From: Saccharum officinarum
Lineage: Eukaryota; Streptophyta; Magnoliopsida; Poales; Poaceae
Assembly (NCBI GenBank): GCA_020631735.1
Contig: CM036231.1
Location: forward strand, 4,553,831-4,617,830
DNA length: 64,000 nt
Direction: 5' to 3'
Within the stretch, counting starts at the first letter, position 1; every line of letters starts with the position of its first letter. This document shows positions 1-9,909 of the stretch, piece by piece. A program made the position numbers and the translations under genes. The notes beneath the pieces are model-generated. The model ran no database searches. It saw only the letters and a program-made list of their open reading frames with translations, and was not told where the DNA came from.

Positions 1-432
1 ACTGAGAAGAACTGAACAATAGCCCCCCCCACCCCCCTTTTTTAACCCAAAAATAGCCATTTGCCCCCCTTTTGTGAAACCCAAAACGCTGAACCGAATA
101 TGACGAGCAAATATGAGCAACTAAGAACAATACCACACATTATTCTTGCATATCATCATTGTACTACACCACTATGCTTACATGGTTAGTTCCTTGCTCA
201 GAGCTGCCTCTTCTGGTCACTCCTGAGCTGAAGAACATCGACGTCCTCAAAAACCTGGAGCGTCGCTAGCTGGATGAAATCAGTGACCCGAACCCCCACA
301 GGCCTACAATTTCGAAGTCATAGCATAAGGTGGATCAGTTGAACAACGGCATGCCTCACTAGACACCAATCGTTTCTGATCCTTGCCAACCCAACAAGAA
401 CAAAGACGATCCAAGAAATTCAGTTCAGATGC
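1..432. other. 3' flank of the small minus-strand gene
   Basis: I see no coding signal here. It begins with C- and T-rich low-complexity sequence (about 21-75). It should hold the 3' untranslated region of the minus-strand gene that ends at 433. The only weak poly(A)-signal-like hexamer on the minus strand is AATAAT, near 141-146. Confidence 0.4.
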
Positions 433-823
433 TCACCATGGGAAGGAGGCCTTCTCTGGCAACAGCATTCCGAGCCTCGGGCCTTCGTCGTACCCCTCAC
501 AGATCATCTCTCCGTTCTCATCTCTGTAGCATACGATCCCTCTCAATTGGTCCTCAAACACCTGTGAATCATCACAAGAACAGATTAGATCGACAGCCTC
601 TAAGCATACACCTCCTGCATGTGTAAATGAAGAACTGCTGCGACACACATACCTGAACTTTCTTGTCTGTCACAGCAGTAAAGGAGAGGTGTGGTGAAGA
701 ACTGCTGCCATGAGCAGAGGTATTGAACCTGAAGGATGACTTCCCTGTGGATGACCTTGGGCAGATCATGGCCATGGAGGAGGAGGAAGATGGGTGACCA
801 TGGCAAGGGATCCTGGCTGCCAT
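433..823 (-). CDS. small two-exon plant gene of unknown function, 99 aa
   Basis: Two exons join in frame on the minus strand. Exon 1 is 823 down to 653 (57 codons, ATG at 823-821) and exon 2 is 561 down to 433 (42 codons plus TGA). The 91-bp intron begins GTATGT and ends CACAG. The predicted protein has a Ser-rich basic N-terminal half and an acidic C-terminal half with GIVCYRDENGEMICEGYDEG at about residues 65-84, which looks like a conserved plant small-protein motif, but I cannot name the family. There is no signal peptide or membrane segment. Splice sites, frame continuity and a TATA box about 80 bases upstream agree, so this is the best host-gene candidate in the window. An ATG at residue 17 or 19 would be an alternative start. 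Confidence 0.65.
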
Positions 824-900
824 TTTTGGTTTCTGGTGAAAAGCAAAGGTGTTGTTCACCAAACAACCAAAGGTGGGCTTCCACTAGGCTGAAAAGAATG

Positions 901-910
901 CATATATAGG
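901..910 (-). promoter_or_regulatory. TATA box of the small gene
   Basis: The minus strand reads CCTATATATG, 78 bases upstream of the ATG at 823. A start site about 30 bases further on would give a 5' UTR of about 50 nt, normal for a plant gene. Confidence 0.5.
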
Positions 911-1546
911 AGATGGACATGGCAGAATGGGTCGTGAACCGACTACTACAGCCACATTTTATTGTAAGACTCAACACTCAAGAATGAGGTGTTGGTACTT
1001 GTAGCACATTATTATTTTGCTGATGAAAGAGCAGTTGTAGCCTAGTAGGGCAGCAATCATATGCAGGAAAGGGCAAAATGTGTCGATCATATTCTTGCTG
1101 AAGGTTAGGCTTGGTGCACACCATTACACCAACGACTATAATTGTTGATGTCTACTCCTCTCTGTCTATGTGTTATTGCTGGCCTGTTAATGCCAAAAGA
1201 AAATGGCATCCTTTCACAAGTAAATCAGCATCCAGAAAAAAGCACATTCAATCCTTTCAAAAAGAAAAGTGAATTTATATATGTTGGGATGCTTTACTAT
1301 AAAGTATTATATTATTAATTTTTAGTTATTTGCTATATTAAGATAATATGTCTTATGATATTATTAGTCAGCATCATATTAATAGTCTATTATGAAAATT
1401 TATATAAATTCATAAGATAAGATTTATATTTTATAGAAATATTTTTATAATTTGTAATTCATATAGTGTGAAACTATAAGTTTTTTTTTTGAAATGGATA
1501 GTCAAAAATAGTAATGTTTGATTTAGGACAAAGCTGATGTGACAAG
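911..1546. other. upstream intergenic DNA, AT-rich
   Basis: No gene or recognisable element seen. About 1265-1490 is very AT-rich with runs of TATA- and ATTA-like sequence, as in plant promoter-distal DNA or decayed insertions. Confidence 0.4.
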
Positions 1547-1660
1547 TAATTCGTCCTGTTCGCTTGAACTTATCAGCCCGGTTTATTAGACATGGTACAT
1601 TGTTTTTCTTTTACGACAAAACAACATTAGCCGGCTTATCAGCCGTAAAAACCATCAACT
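1547..1660. repeat. possible hAT-type MITE remnant
   Basis: The stretch starts CTGTTCGCTTGAACTTATCA and contains a second GGCTTATCAGCC. This wording resembles the short non-autonomous hAT elements common in grasses (TGTTCGCTT ends with GGCT-rich interior). No paired terminal repeat or target duplication is clear, so this is a resemblance only. Confidence 0.3.
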
Positions 1661-2179
1661 GCCAGAGGGAGTATAGAACCTTTAGCGCAGTTGTTGACAT
1701 ACTGTTCCTTGGACTCCAATACTTCAACTTCAACTTTGGTTCTGTTTATTGAAAAGTTAGATTTTAATTGTGGTATCAAAAGAGTTCACTTAGCATGGTA
1801 CATTCATTAAATTAGAGTCGAAGTCCAATCATAAGAATGGGGCAATATGCAGCTAATGGGTTTTTGTTGCCGCACGCCATCTCTTGCCTCGTTGGGCTCC
1901 GTGGGCCCCTCCTCGCAAGCATTATCACCGCACCTGTTGATGATAATATTCCTTAATCTAACACCGATGGCTATGTGACTAGGCTTTTTAGGGATGTGAC
2001 TAGACTAGGCTTATCTGGTGATGTCGAAGCCTATTTAAAAAATTACAACATGCTGTGTAAAACTTCTTGTCCTTGAGGACTTTTGGCAGGTGCTTATTGC
2101 TGTTATTAAAAACCGACACAGATAAGTGATGACATGGTAAAGGTTTTTTACAAGGAACATTGTAAGCGTTGTTTTATGC
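1661..2179. other. no gene seen
   Basis: Mixed sequence without a supported gene. It runs up to a Copia remnant. Confidence 0.35.
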
Positions 2180-2470
2180 ATTCTATTCTTTTGAAAGATC
2201 TTTTAATCATTATAATTGCTTCATACAATCTCTAATGTTTAAGAGTTGTTAAGTTACAATTTGTTATCTGTTTCACAACTTTATGAAATGGGTCACAATC
2301 ATCTCTTTACGGATAAGAGTGTGATCATCTCTAGAAGGAAGGATTCCTCCGCATTTACGGGTCGGTTGAAAGGCATGCTTTACCTTGTTGATTTCAACAA
2401 GAGTAAAACCAAGCTAGAGACTTGTTTAGTGGCAAAACTAACATGAGTTGGTTATGGGGTGGAGGTGGTG
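2180..2470 (+). pseudogene. Copia polyprotein remnant (GAG pre-integrase region)
   Basis: The open stretch reads LSYNLLSVSQLYEMGHN, then LKGMLYLVDFNKSKTKLETC, then MSWLWGGG. This matches the region between protease and integrase of Ty1/Copia polyproteins, where family members read NLLSVSQL, LYLVDF and [11 protein letters not shown]. It stops just where the zinc-binding His residues of the integrase would begin (WLWGGG instead of WLWHRR). An in-frame TAA lies upstream in the ISNV-type segment. About 290 bases survive, with no catalytic domain. Confidence 0.75.
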
Positions 2471-2474
2471 GTGG

Positions 2475-2657
2475 TGGACGCGCCAGATCGACAAGGATCC
2501 GCCACAAAACAAGGGATGGCCTAGGAAACAGAGGAATTCAACGACGAACTAACAGCTCACTGAGTCGCAGGGACTCCATCAAACCTGAGGCATTGTCAAT
2601 TGATCGATGGATACACGGGATCTCAATGCGATTGCGGATTCGTAGTATCTGATACCA
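2475..2657 (-). other. primer-binding site and leader of a minus-strand LTR element
   Basis: Next to the LTR at 2661-2963 the minus strand reads TGGTATCAGATAC (2657 down to 2645). This is close to the complement of the initiator-methionine tRNA 3' end used by plant LTR elements (TGGTATCAGAGC). The following leader of about 170 bases has no ORF and stops at a G-rich microsatellite-like stretch next to the Copia scrap. The rest of the element is missing. Confidence 0.55.
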
Positions 2658-2660
2658 GGT

Positions 2661-2963
2661 TGTTAGATGGACAGGGGGTAGGAAGAATTAGGGATAGAGA
2701 TGGGAATAGAAGGAAGGAGCAAGAAGGCAGAACACGTGAGTAGAGGTCACATTATCAGTATTCGTGTTACATATGTTTGTTGATCCCTTTCTCTCCAAGA
2801 AGCTCTCCTTTAATACATCGCATGTACACCCGCGGCTGCAGTGCGTTTTCCCACGTCCACGCATGGGCCCGCGTTGGCCGAACGCTGCTTGCCTGTGCCT
2901 ACATCTTGCGGCCACGCGGGGGCCCGCCCCCTCCAGCTTCCTACGCATATCCCATGTGTAACA
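2661..2963 (-). mobile_element. 5' LTR of a truncated minus-strand retrotransposon
   Basis: Read on the minus strand this 303-base segment starts TGTTACACATGG and ends CATCTAACA, so it has the terminal inverted repeat TGTTA/TAACA typical of LTRs. It is followed three bases later by a Met-tRNA primer-binding site. A TATA-like TATTAAA lies near 2810. The LTR is short, as in several Copia lineages, but without internal coding sequence the superfamily is open. No target duplication could be tested because the other end is lost. Confidence 0.6.
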
Positions 2964-2974
2964 CCTGATCTAAT

Positions 2975-3320
2975 TTTGAAACATTCGGATACAATACCTG
3001 CAACATACAAAAAAGACAGATAAAACACTTGAAATCTCGTCTGAAACACTTGCAAAAATACTTGAAAACCATTGCAAACATACACACCATTCAAATAAAA
3101 TACTTACAACATATGTGTGAAAAACACATGTAACATCAAATAAACACGCTTGCAACATACGTCTGAAAAACAGATGAAACATTAAAGAAAGACTCTTGCA
3201 ACATACGTGTACAACCATTGCAATATATGCAACATCCCGATCTACTTTTACAACATCCATATGAAACACTTGCAACATACCTCTAAAACATCTAAAATAT
3301 TTGAAATGTGAGTTTGCAAT
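2975..3320. repeat. degenerate array of a TTGCAACATAC motif
   Basis: About ten variants of CTTGCAACATAC or TTACAACAT occur every 20-45 bases, joined by GAAACA/TGAAAAAC words (for example near 2998, 3107, 3150, 3196, 3250, 3271). Such clusters of a short degenerate motif are typical of subterminal regions of plant DNA transposons. No CACTA or other terminus was found at the edges, so the family is not settled. Confidence 0.45.
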
Positions 3321-3399
3321 ACGCATCATATCCCCGTACGTCCTCCTCCGCCTATGCATCGAAGCGCTGCAGCCATAGCAGCAGACAAGGCTGGAGCGC

Positions 3400-3790
3400 T
3401 TCTGCGCTAGGGCTTGACGTTTCTCCTTGCGCTGACGGTGCCTGTCGGCATCATCGGGCCGAGGTGGAGGGGTGGCGAAGCAGAAGCAGCGGGCACAGGC
3501 GTGGGACAGGCGCGCGGAGCAGGAGCAGGAGCAGCGACAAGAGGAGCGGGATAGGCGTGTGGAGCAGCAGCAGGAGCTACGGCGCAGGCAGCGGAGGAGG
3601 AGCAGGAGTAGCGCGGGGCGAGCGGTAGGAGCAACAGATGAGGGTGATGGAGGAGGAGAGGAAGAAGCAGCACGAGGCGGCAGGAGCAACAGAAGGGGAT
3701 GAACGTGAGGTTTATTTGACCGGCTGGTTCACAGGCCGAGGCTCGCGGCGTCCGAACGGGGCGGACGCCAGTGTCCCATCATTTCCGTTA
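3400..3790. repeat. GC- and purine-rich low-complexity segment
   Basis: The plus strand between about 3460 and 3700 is dominated by GAG, CAG and GGAGG words, giving spurious Arg/Glu- or Leu/Ser-rich open frames on both strands. I treat those frames as composition artefacts. The segment follows the TTGCAACAT array and may belong to the same repeat. Confidence 0.5.
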
Positions 3791-3949
3791 ATACATCCGG
3801 ATGTCAGGTTGCTTGCTCTCGACAGCGCAGCTGCCTCTAGGCCTAGGGAATCAAGTCCACTCAGGTCCACTTACGAGCACGCTTGGCCTTTTGTCTCGTC
3901 TGCTCTGCTTGGGCTCTGTCGCCGGGCGGTCTGCAGTAGAGGTACCGGC

Positions 3950-4345
3950 AACAGCAGCTTGGACGTCTTCAGTATCTTCAGAGACTAGTGTACGCCCATC
4001 GTCCGTAACACTAACCTACTGTCAATCTAGGTCCTTGAGGACTACGATACACAGAAATGGGCACTTAAGCACACCGTGAGCTGTTTACATATATTTGGAA
4101 GCAAGTATTACAGAGCCAGTTTTGACTACGATGTGGTTGCCATTCACCCGAACAACAGCAATCTGGTGTTCATTGTTGACTACATGGAAACGGAGCTAAT
4201 CTCATATGGCTTCTGTAGCAAGGAAGTCCGTGTTGTCACTTGTCAAGACACTAAGACACTACCCTCTATTGTTTGCTCCTTATGTTCCCTGCTTCTTGGA
4301 CGTCGGCTGGCCTCGGCTAGGCATTGGCCACTGGGTAGCCAAGCG
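3950..4345 (+). pseudogene. F-box protein pseudogene fragment (C-terminal associated domain)
   Basis: From 4031 the plus strand encodes VLEDYDTQKWALKHTVSCL, then FDYDVVAIHPNNSNLVFIVD and LISYGFCSKEVRVV. This is the C-terminal F-box-associated region of grass F-box proteins (VWVLEDYDxxEWxLKHTVS, DFDYxVVAIHPxxN, SYDMDSKEVR). A frameshift near 4270 moves the end (APYVPCFLDVG) into another frame. Sequence just upstream (about 3950-4030) gives weak matches to the preceding segment in several frames. The N-terminal F-box is absent. Such genes would act in SCF ubiquitin-ligase substrate choice; this copy cannot. Confidence 0.7.
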
Positions 4346-5059
4346 CAGTGGCCGGTGATCGCTTCGATCGGGAGGGGAGAGGACAGAGGCTGGCAAAGCG
4401 AACCCTATTGCTGCTGCTGAGCTCTTGTGTCGCCGTTCTAGCATGCACAGGCTTTTGTATTTTCTTATGAAATGATCTATCTGTTTGTGCACCTATGTAA
4501 ATAAGTTACACTACCAAGACATTCACTAGTACTAGTATTCATATTTCCTTTGAGTAAGTACCTACTAACATTAATGTTAATAAATCTGCATCTGGCTCTG
4601 GCTCTAGCCAAAGGGTTTTCATTATCGAAAATAAAAATTTATCGGAGGTTATGGATGAATAGAATAGGCAGGATATATCGAAAATATCGGACCAAATTTA
4701 GAAAAAATTAAAGTTGTTTTCAAAAAATTCGTAGAATTTGATTTGAAACTATTCCTAAGCTATTAAACATCACTTGCTCATAGATAAAAACAAGAATAAA
4801 ACATTATGAGTGGGGGATTGTGGCTATGGCGACGGCGCCATGCCGTGGATGTGGCCGGTGCGACGGGAATGATTGGGATAAGAGTTGGATTTCTAGGATT
4901 TTGATAGGCTAGGAGGATCTATATATGCGCTATTGGACCATCGCTCGCGTGAATTTGGGCCATCTGCATGAATTTGGCTTATATCCATTTTTTAACACAA
5001 GAAGGAGCTTATATTTCAACCATGAGCGTGATTACAATCATAGTCCAAGGCTGCCGATA
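4346..5059. other. no gene seen
   Basis: Nothing supported. A phrase around 4620-4700 with repeated ATCG-containing words (TATCGAAAATATCGG) looks like repeat DNA, and 4985-5060 may already be the 3' noncoding end of the LINE to the right. Confidence 0.35.
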
Positions 5060-6385
5060 CGCAGGTCGGGACACCTTCAGACATAAAACAAGAAGAAAAC
5101 ACTCTCCTGCTAATTTGCCCTAAAGCATGAGCCACTCCATTAGCACTTCTGTGACATTTGTGACTTTGAAGTCTTGAAAATGACTCAACATTTCTTTTTC
5201 CTGCTCAATGATGATGCAACAAGGGGACCGATTTGGAATATTGCAGTTGAGTGCTTGTACCGTAGCCAGGCAGTTAGATTTCAGTAATATAGGTCCCGTA
5301 GAGGTCGAAAGAGCATTTTGGATTCTTGTCAAAGCCGCTAGATTTTCAGCTTCTTCCATAGAGGAACATAGATGGTCACTGGTCCAGCCTAAGAAAACCA
5401 CCCTGCTCAGATGATTCCTAGCAACAAAACCCAGACCTGCCTATCGCGTGATAGGGTCAAAGCCTGCATCAACATTGAGTTTGATCCATCCTGGAGGGGG
5501 AGGTGTCCAAGTGTACCTTTTCTAGATTATTGTTTGATCATTCTGGTTTAGGAAATCTGAATTTGAAGTACACATATTTTTCCCTTTAGCATTAACTGGA
5601 GGTGTTGTGTCTCCCTCAAGCTTCAAAGAATGAAGATAATTTTCTAGAAAAATTACCGAAACAGAGATGGGGCACTGGCCAATCCCAAACACATTATCAT
5701 TCCTGTGGTGCCATTATCTCCAGAACAGCAGCATCAATTTAACTTTGATGTCTTTGTTGGCGCTATCAAGAAGAGCAAGAATCCAACCGAGTCCAGTATA
5801 AGTGAAGGCTGAATCTTTAGGGAGGTTCCATGACTGGTGTAAAGCATGTCTAAGCACCGATGCAAAAGTGCAGCGAACCATGGCATGGTAATCATCTTTA
5901 GGTTCCATACCACAAATTGGGCAGGTTGCATCATATATAAGGTGGTGGCTCAGCCTGTTTGATTGGACACCCAAACTAATGTGGGCTAGTTTCCAAATAA
6001 TTTTTTTTACTTTTTGTGGTACCGGGGTTTTCCATATTATGTTAAAGATTTTTTTGTCAGCAGACATGCTAGTCCCACAGTTGTTCTTGGATCCTCCCTC
6101 CATTGCAAGTTTATAAGCACTTCTGACAGAGAAAAGACCGCTGTTTTCATACCACCATGATAGAATGTCATCACCCTCAGAAACCGGAATTCTGAGATTG
6201 AGAATTTCTTCAACTTCATGAAAGAGGAACATTTTCCTTATTAGTGGTTCGTTCCAGCCCCTTGGATATCCAATTTTATCGGACCTTATAGATAGAACGG
6301 AAATTTCGGTGAATTTTGGCCGATAAATAAAACCCACAACGAATTCCATCATGAAAATACGCGACAACCACCTCAAAGCCCCCTT
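5060..6385 (-). mobile_element. L1-type LINE remnant: ORF2 zf-RVT and RNase H regions
   Basis: On the minus strand 6376 down to about 5714 encodes the reverse-transcriptase zinc-binding region of plant LINEs (FSVRSAYKLAMEGG, then IWKTPVPQKVKKIIWKLAH, then CPICGMEPKDDYHAMVRC with its Cys/His ligands). Further down, 5520 to 5120 encodes the RNase H-like tail (YTWTPPPPGWIKLNVDAGFD, then AGLGFVARN, then MEEAENLAALTRIQNAL). Stop codons break it, including a TAG between the two RNase H blocks near 5445. The RT core and endonuclease are missing on the 5' side, which ends about 6385 against unrelated GC-rich sequence. Plant L1 elements end in exactly this domain order. Confidence 0.8.
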
Positions 6386-6689
6386 GTAAGACCGTACCTG
6401 GCCCGTAGGTGCAGCCCGTGCACGAGCATGTCACGGCCTGATAGGTCAGTTGTGCCATGCCGACAAGACCCCCATTGGGCAGTGTTTTGGCTGGACACGT
6501 GTTGTGTCAGGTTGGACGGTTCATTTGGCCATCTATACCTCTAGCCGCCATCTGTCTGCTATCCCGCGTGCCTCTTGCTCTACAAACCCCCCAAACAAAC
6601 TAATCGCGCCCTCCCGCCATGACCCTAAGATTCACTCCCTCAAGTACCACGCTGGACCTGCCCTCGTTGTTGCCTTCACCACGGCATAG
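6386..6689. repeat. GGCCCGT-type GC-rich repeat
   Basis: This contains CCTGGCCCGTAGGTGCAGCC, GTCACGGCCTG and GTGTCAGGTTGGACGG phrases resembling dispersed grass repeats with GGCCCGT/GGCCTG words. No terminal structure was identified. It separates the LINE remnant from the psaF pseudogene. Confidence 0.3.
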
Positions 6690-6966
6690 CCGCCGTGAAG
6701 CCGCGCGGGCCTCTCCATCTCCTGCTCCGCCTCCTTTGGCAAAAGCAGTAGCCACAACAATGACAACGTCTCGCTTACCTCCACTTTGAAAACCTTGACA
6801 TTCACCATTAGCGCCACCATCAGAACAAGTCCAAGCATCGGTTCGAGAACTATGGCAGGTTCAGCTTGCTCTACGACGTCGGCGGCCTGCCACACCTCAT
6901 CATCAGCAACGACTAGCAACACTAGGGCGAGCTTGTCACACCTGGCCTGCTCATGGGATGCTAACC
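6690..6966 (+). pseudogene. psaF: psaF pseudogene (photosystem I subunit III), partial
   Basis: The plus strand encodes SISCSASFGKSSSHNND in one frame (from 6711), like the end of the chloroplast transit peptide. After a frameshift near 6822 it encodes KHRFENYGRFSLLYDVGGLP and HLIISND*QH*GELVTPGLL. Plant PsaF reads KKRFENYGKFGLLCGxDGLP, then HLIVSGDQRHWGEFxTPGLL. The two stop codons (6913-6915 and 6922-6924) sit exactly where Gln and Trp stand in the family, so each is a single transition. About 60 residues between the transit region and RFENYG are shortened, and homology ends after TPGLL. The normal gene encodes the plastocyanin-docking subunit of photosystem I; this copy is a dead nuclear fragment between repeats. 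Confidence 0.72.
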
Positions 6967-7401
6967 ATAACACCATTGCCTAACCATGACCACCAATTAA
7001 GCAGGTGCCATGACAATAGCTAGTACCGTTTAAAAAGTGATCTTGAGCTTTTGATTGGGATGGGCCAAAACCCATTCTATTCCTAGACTAAGTCAAGGGG
7101 AGCACATTGCTCCCGTATATGCCGTGATTAGGGGCACCCAAAACCAACCGACAATGTGGCCCCCTGTCATACAGTGCCAATAATAAGAAGGGAAGGCTCT
7201 CATAGATGGAACCAACGTTCCTAGAGGATCAACTAGCCTAATCAAGCTCCTGAAATTCAATCGAAGTGGTAGGAAGGCCACTATCGACACCATGCTCACA
7301 CTGTCTCTACTTCCTCACCAGTGTCTAGAGGCGACATGCATTGACGGATCTCATCTATTTTACTAGGCAACCTCTGCTGCGACTACCGATGGTTGACTAC
7401 C
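6967..7401. other. no gene seen
   Basis: Open frames here are short and unrecognised. The segment ends at a 17-bp target-site duplication (7402-7418) of the next LINE. Confidence 0.35.
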
Positions 7402-7418
7402 CACCTCATGATGATTAT

Positions 7419-9081
7419 TATATTTTTGATGAAATAGGAGGGGTCACCCCCTACTGATTTTATTGAAATTTTGAAAAACAAAGTACAGTCTAGTACAAGT
7501 GAGTCAAGAGACAAAGAAGATGGAAAAATAAGTAAAATTACACAAAGGCTTCTAGCCATTGACTAATTCTAGGAAGATATGTTGCTTTCGCTCTAAGAAT
7601 TGATCGGCACCTCTGCATTGAAGGTTGAACATCTCTAAAAATTAAATCATTTCTGATAGCCCATACAGACCAGCACATTGTGATGATGATTTCCATGAAG
7701 AATGATGTTAGGTAAAACAATTACACAAGCATCAAAGTTGAACACAAACCAAAGTTGTATTCCTTTCATGCCCGTACTGTACATGTCAGGGGGTATTTAT
7801 AGAGGTCCTAGCCTTCGTATTTTATATATAAATGACCATTTTACCCCTGACTCAAATAGTTACAACCCCTTTCAACTACAAGGACGAAGTGGTCTTTTTC
7901 TCCTTTTGAGTCTTCATTCTTCAACTTTTGTACATCAATTTCATTGATGTCTTCGTCTTCTAGACTTAGTCGATTCCTGCTTTGGTTTTCTTCTTCTTCT
8001 AGAATGTTAGGCGAAGTCAAATTCTTGTCTTCGCCAAATCTTGCTCTCTTCTTTTCACCAGTGAAGACAAGATTTCTTCAGCGAAGACAAAATCTTTTTG
8101 ACGAAATCAAATTTCCACCTTTGCTTCACTTCTTTTTCCTGCAGGCAATCTTTGTTATGGAAATCATAATTTCAACTCCGAAGTTTCAGCTGAGTTTTCT
8201 TGGTGAAGTTAAATCCCCAACAAATGACAACTGAAGCTGGGTTCTGAATAGCTGTAGAGTAGCAGAAGGATCATCAGGCTGTTGAATAATAAAACCCAGG
8301 CTAGCCCAACAAGCTGTGGCAGAGGGGCAAGCCAGGAACAAATGATTAACTGACTCAGCTAGAGAGGTGCAAAGAACACAATTATAGTCATCCAAATGCA
8401 TATTCCTCCTTAGGAGCTCTCTGGTACTTAATTTGTCATGCATTAACAGCCAAAAAAAGACCTTACACTTATTCTGACAACAGGACTTCTACAGCCACCT
8501 GAAAGCAGGATGAGCTTGAATTGAACCATAAAGATGCTTATAAACTTTGCTAGAAGAAAACAAGGCTGATCCCTAAATATATGTCCATTGATCAGGTTCC
8601 TGTTGTAGCTGTAGACCGATGATCAGACCCAAGTCATGATACTGCTGAAAAGCTTCTTCAGACAATGGCAGATGAAATAGACTTAACATGTTCTCAGTTT
8701 GACAGAATTACTGAACTGTAATAGTTTGATCTTTAGCATAGGAGAAAAGCTGTAGAAAAAGGTGGGATAAAAGAAGATTGTTCCACATATCTAACCAAAA
8801 GAAACATGAGTCACCACTGTGAACTAAAGCTGCAGCTAAACCTTTGAAGAGATCAAGAAGCTTAAGAGAGTCATGCCACCAAAAGGACCCTTTTCTATTC
8901 TGCACCAAAGGGAATTTGCCATTTGAATAATGACAATTCCAAATTAGATGCACCCAAGGGATGTCAACCTTATTAAAAAAATGTGTAAGTTCTTGAGTAA
9001 CCAACTTTGATTCTGAGTCTGTAGATTGAGAACACCCAAACCACCTTTATTCTTGGGCATATATATGAACCATTTGCCAAG
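7419..9081 (-). mobile_element. 5'-truncated L1-type LINE with 17-bp target-site duplication
   Basis: CACCTCATGATGATTAT occurs at 7402-7418 and again at 9082-9098, exactly bracketing a LINE tail. Reading down from 9081 the minus strand gives GKWFIYMPKNKGGLGVLNLQ (end of the RT domain), a connecting region (9004-8708), the Cys/His zf-RVT segment (CVLCTSLAESVNHLFLAC, 8443-8190) and the C-terminus (EIIITMCWSVWAIRNDLIF then LRAKATYLPRISQWLEAFV, 7720-7538). The 3' noncoding end is near 7419 and ends in an AT-rich tail rather than a long poly(A). Without the LTR nested at 7706-8222 the LINE is about 1.14 kb, so it was 5'-truncated on insertion. Coding is broken by stops near 8450-8700. Confidence 0.85.
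7706..8222 (-). mobile_element. solo LTR nested in the LINE, TSD AATGA
   Basis: This 517-base segment starts TGTTAGG and ends CCCCAACA on the plus strand. It is flanked by the perfect 5-bp direct repeat AATGA (7701-7705 and 8223-8227). No internal domain remains, so it is a solo LTR left by recombination between two LTRs. The minus strand is the likely sense strand: it starts TGTTGGGGATTTAAC and has CTATAAATACC near 7805-7797 as a TATA box, with about 100 bases of R/U5 beyond. CGAAG/CTTCG words are frequent, as in grass Gypsy LTRs. Removing it and one AATGA restores the LINE reading frame across the site. Confidence 0.88.
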
Positions 9082-9098
9082 CACCTCATGATGATTAT

Positions 9099-9893
9099 GG
9101 TTAGTCCTTTAATCCATATTAGATTAGTTGGTGTTCATGTTAATTAGATTAGAGAGCTTGTGGATATATATAAGTGCCCCTGATTTCTAACATTGTGTCA
9201 TCAAGAGCCTGCTAATCTAATTCATGGGCACTGATGTGTGGATTATGATTCAGATTAGGTTAATTTTGAGGTCAATTTGCTTAATCATTCCCCTAATTCC
9301 TCATTGTTATGTCTAATTAGTCATGTTGATCATGTTAGGCCCTAATTAATCATATCCTAAGCTAATGTGCCTTTGTGTGTGCGTAATTGTGCATGTTTAG
9401 GGCCTAGGTTTGGTCAATTGTTATGGTTAGTCATGGATTAATGATGATGTGCCCAAATTTGGTGCCTAATTGCTCACAGTTTAGCCCTAATTGATCTCAG
9501 CTTGATCATGTTCATGACCAATTAGTCTCTAGCCATGATGAATCATGTCAAATTCACACACATTAGGCCCCTAGGGTTCGGATCAGCAAGAAGGAGGGGA
9601 ATTATGCAAATCTCAGTCAAAATCCCCAAAACTCTTGAACCCTATATTCAATCTCACCCCAAAAACCCTCAAATACAAACCTGAATCCCAAAACCCAAAA
9701 CCGAAGGTGGTTCGAAGGAACAACTGCTGGAGTCAAAACGCGCCAGCGCAACTGCAAGTAAACGTGAAATTTGTATTGCTGAAATTTAGTGCATTGCAAT
9801 TGATCTCAACTCTCAAGTTGCGTCCAAGGTTGCTTGTGCAGAATGCGGTCCGTTCTCATGCTTTGTTTTTCTTAATGGAATTGCCAGGAGAGC
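9099..9893. other. no gene seen; CTAATTA-rich intergenic DNA
   Basis: About 9100-9560 is repetitive in feel, with many CTAATTA, TGATCATG and TTAGTC words. About 9600-9720 is A/C-rich (CCCAAAACCC). No coding or transposon termini recognised. Confidence 0.35.
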
Positions 9894-9909
9894 TGCTTGT
9901 TATATTAAA

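Noticed and set aside
2970..3689. 239-codon minus-strand open frame rich in Leu, Ser, Arg and Cys
   Set aside because: It spans a purine-rich low-complexity tract and the TTGCAACAT array. Its residues follow base composition and there is no domain or splice context.
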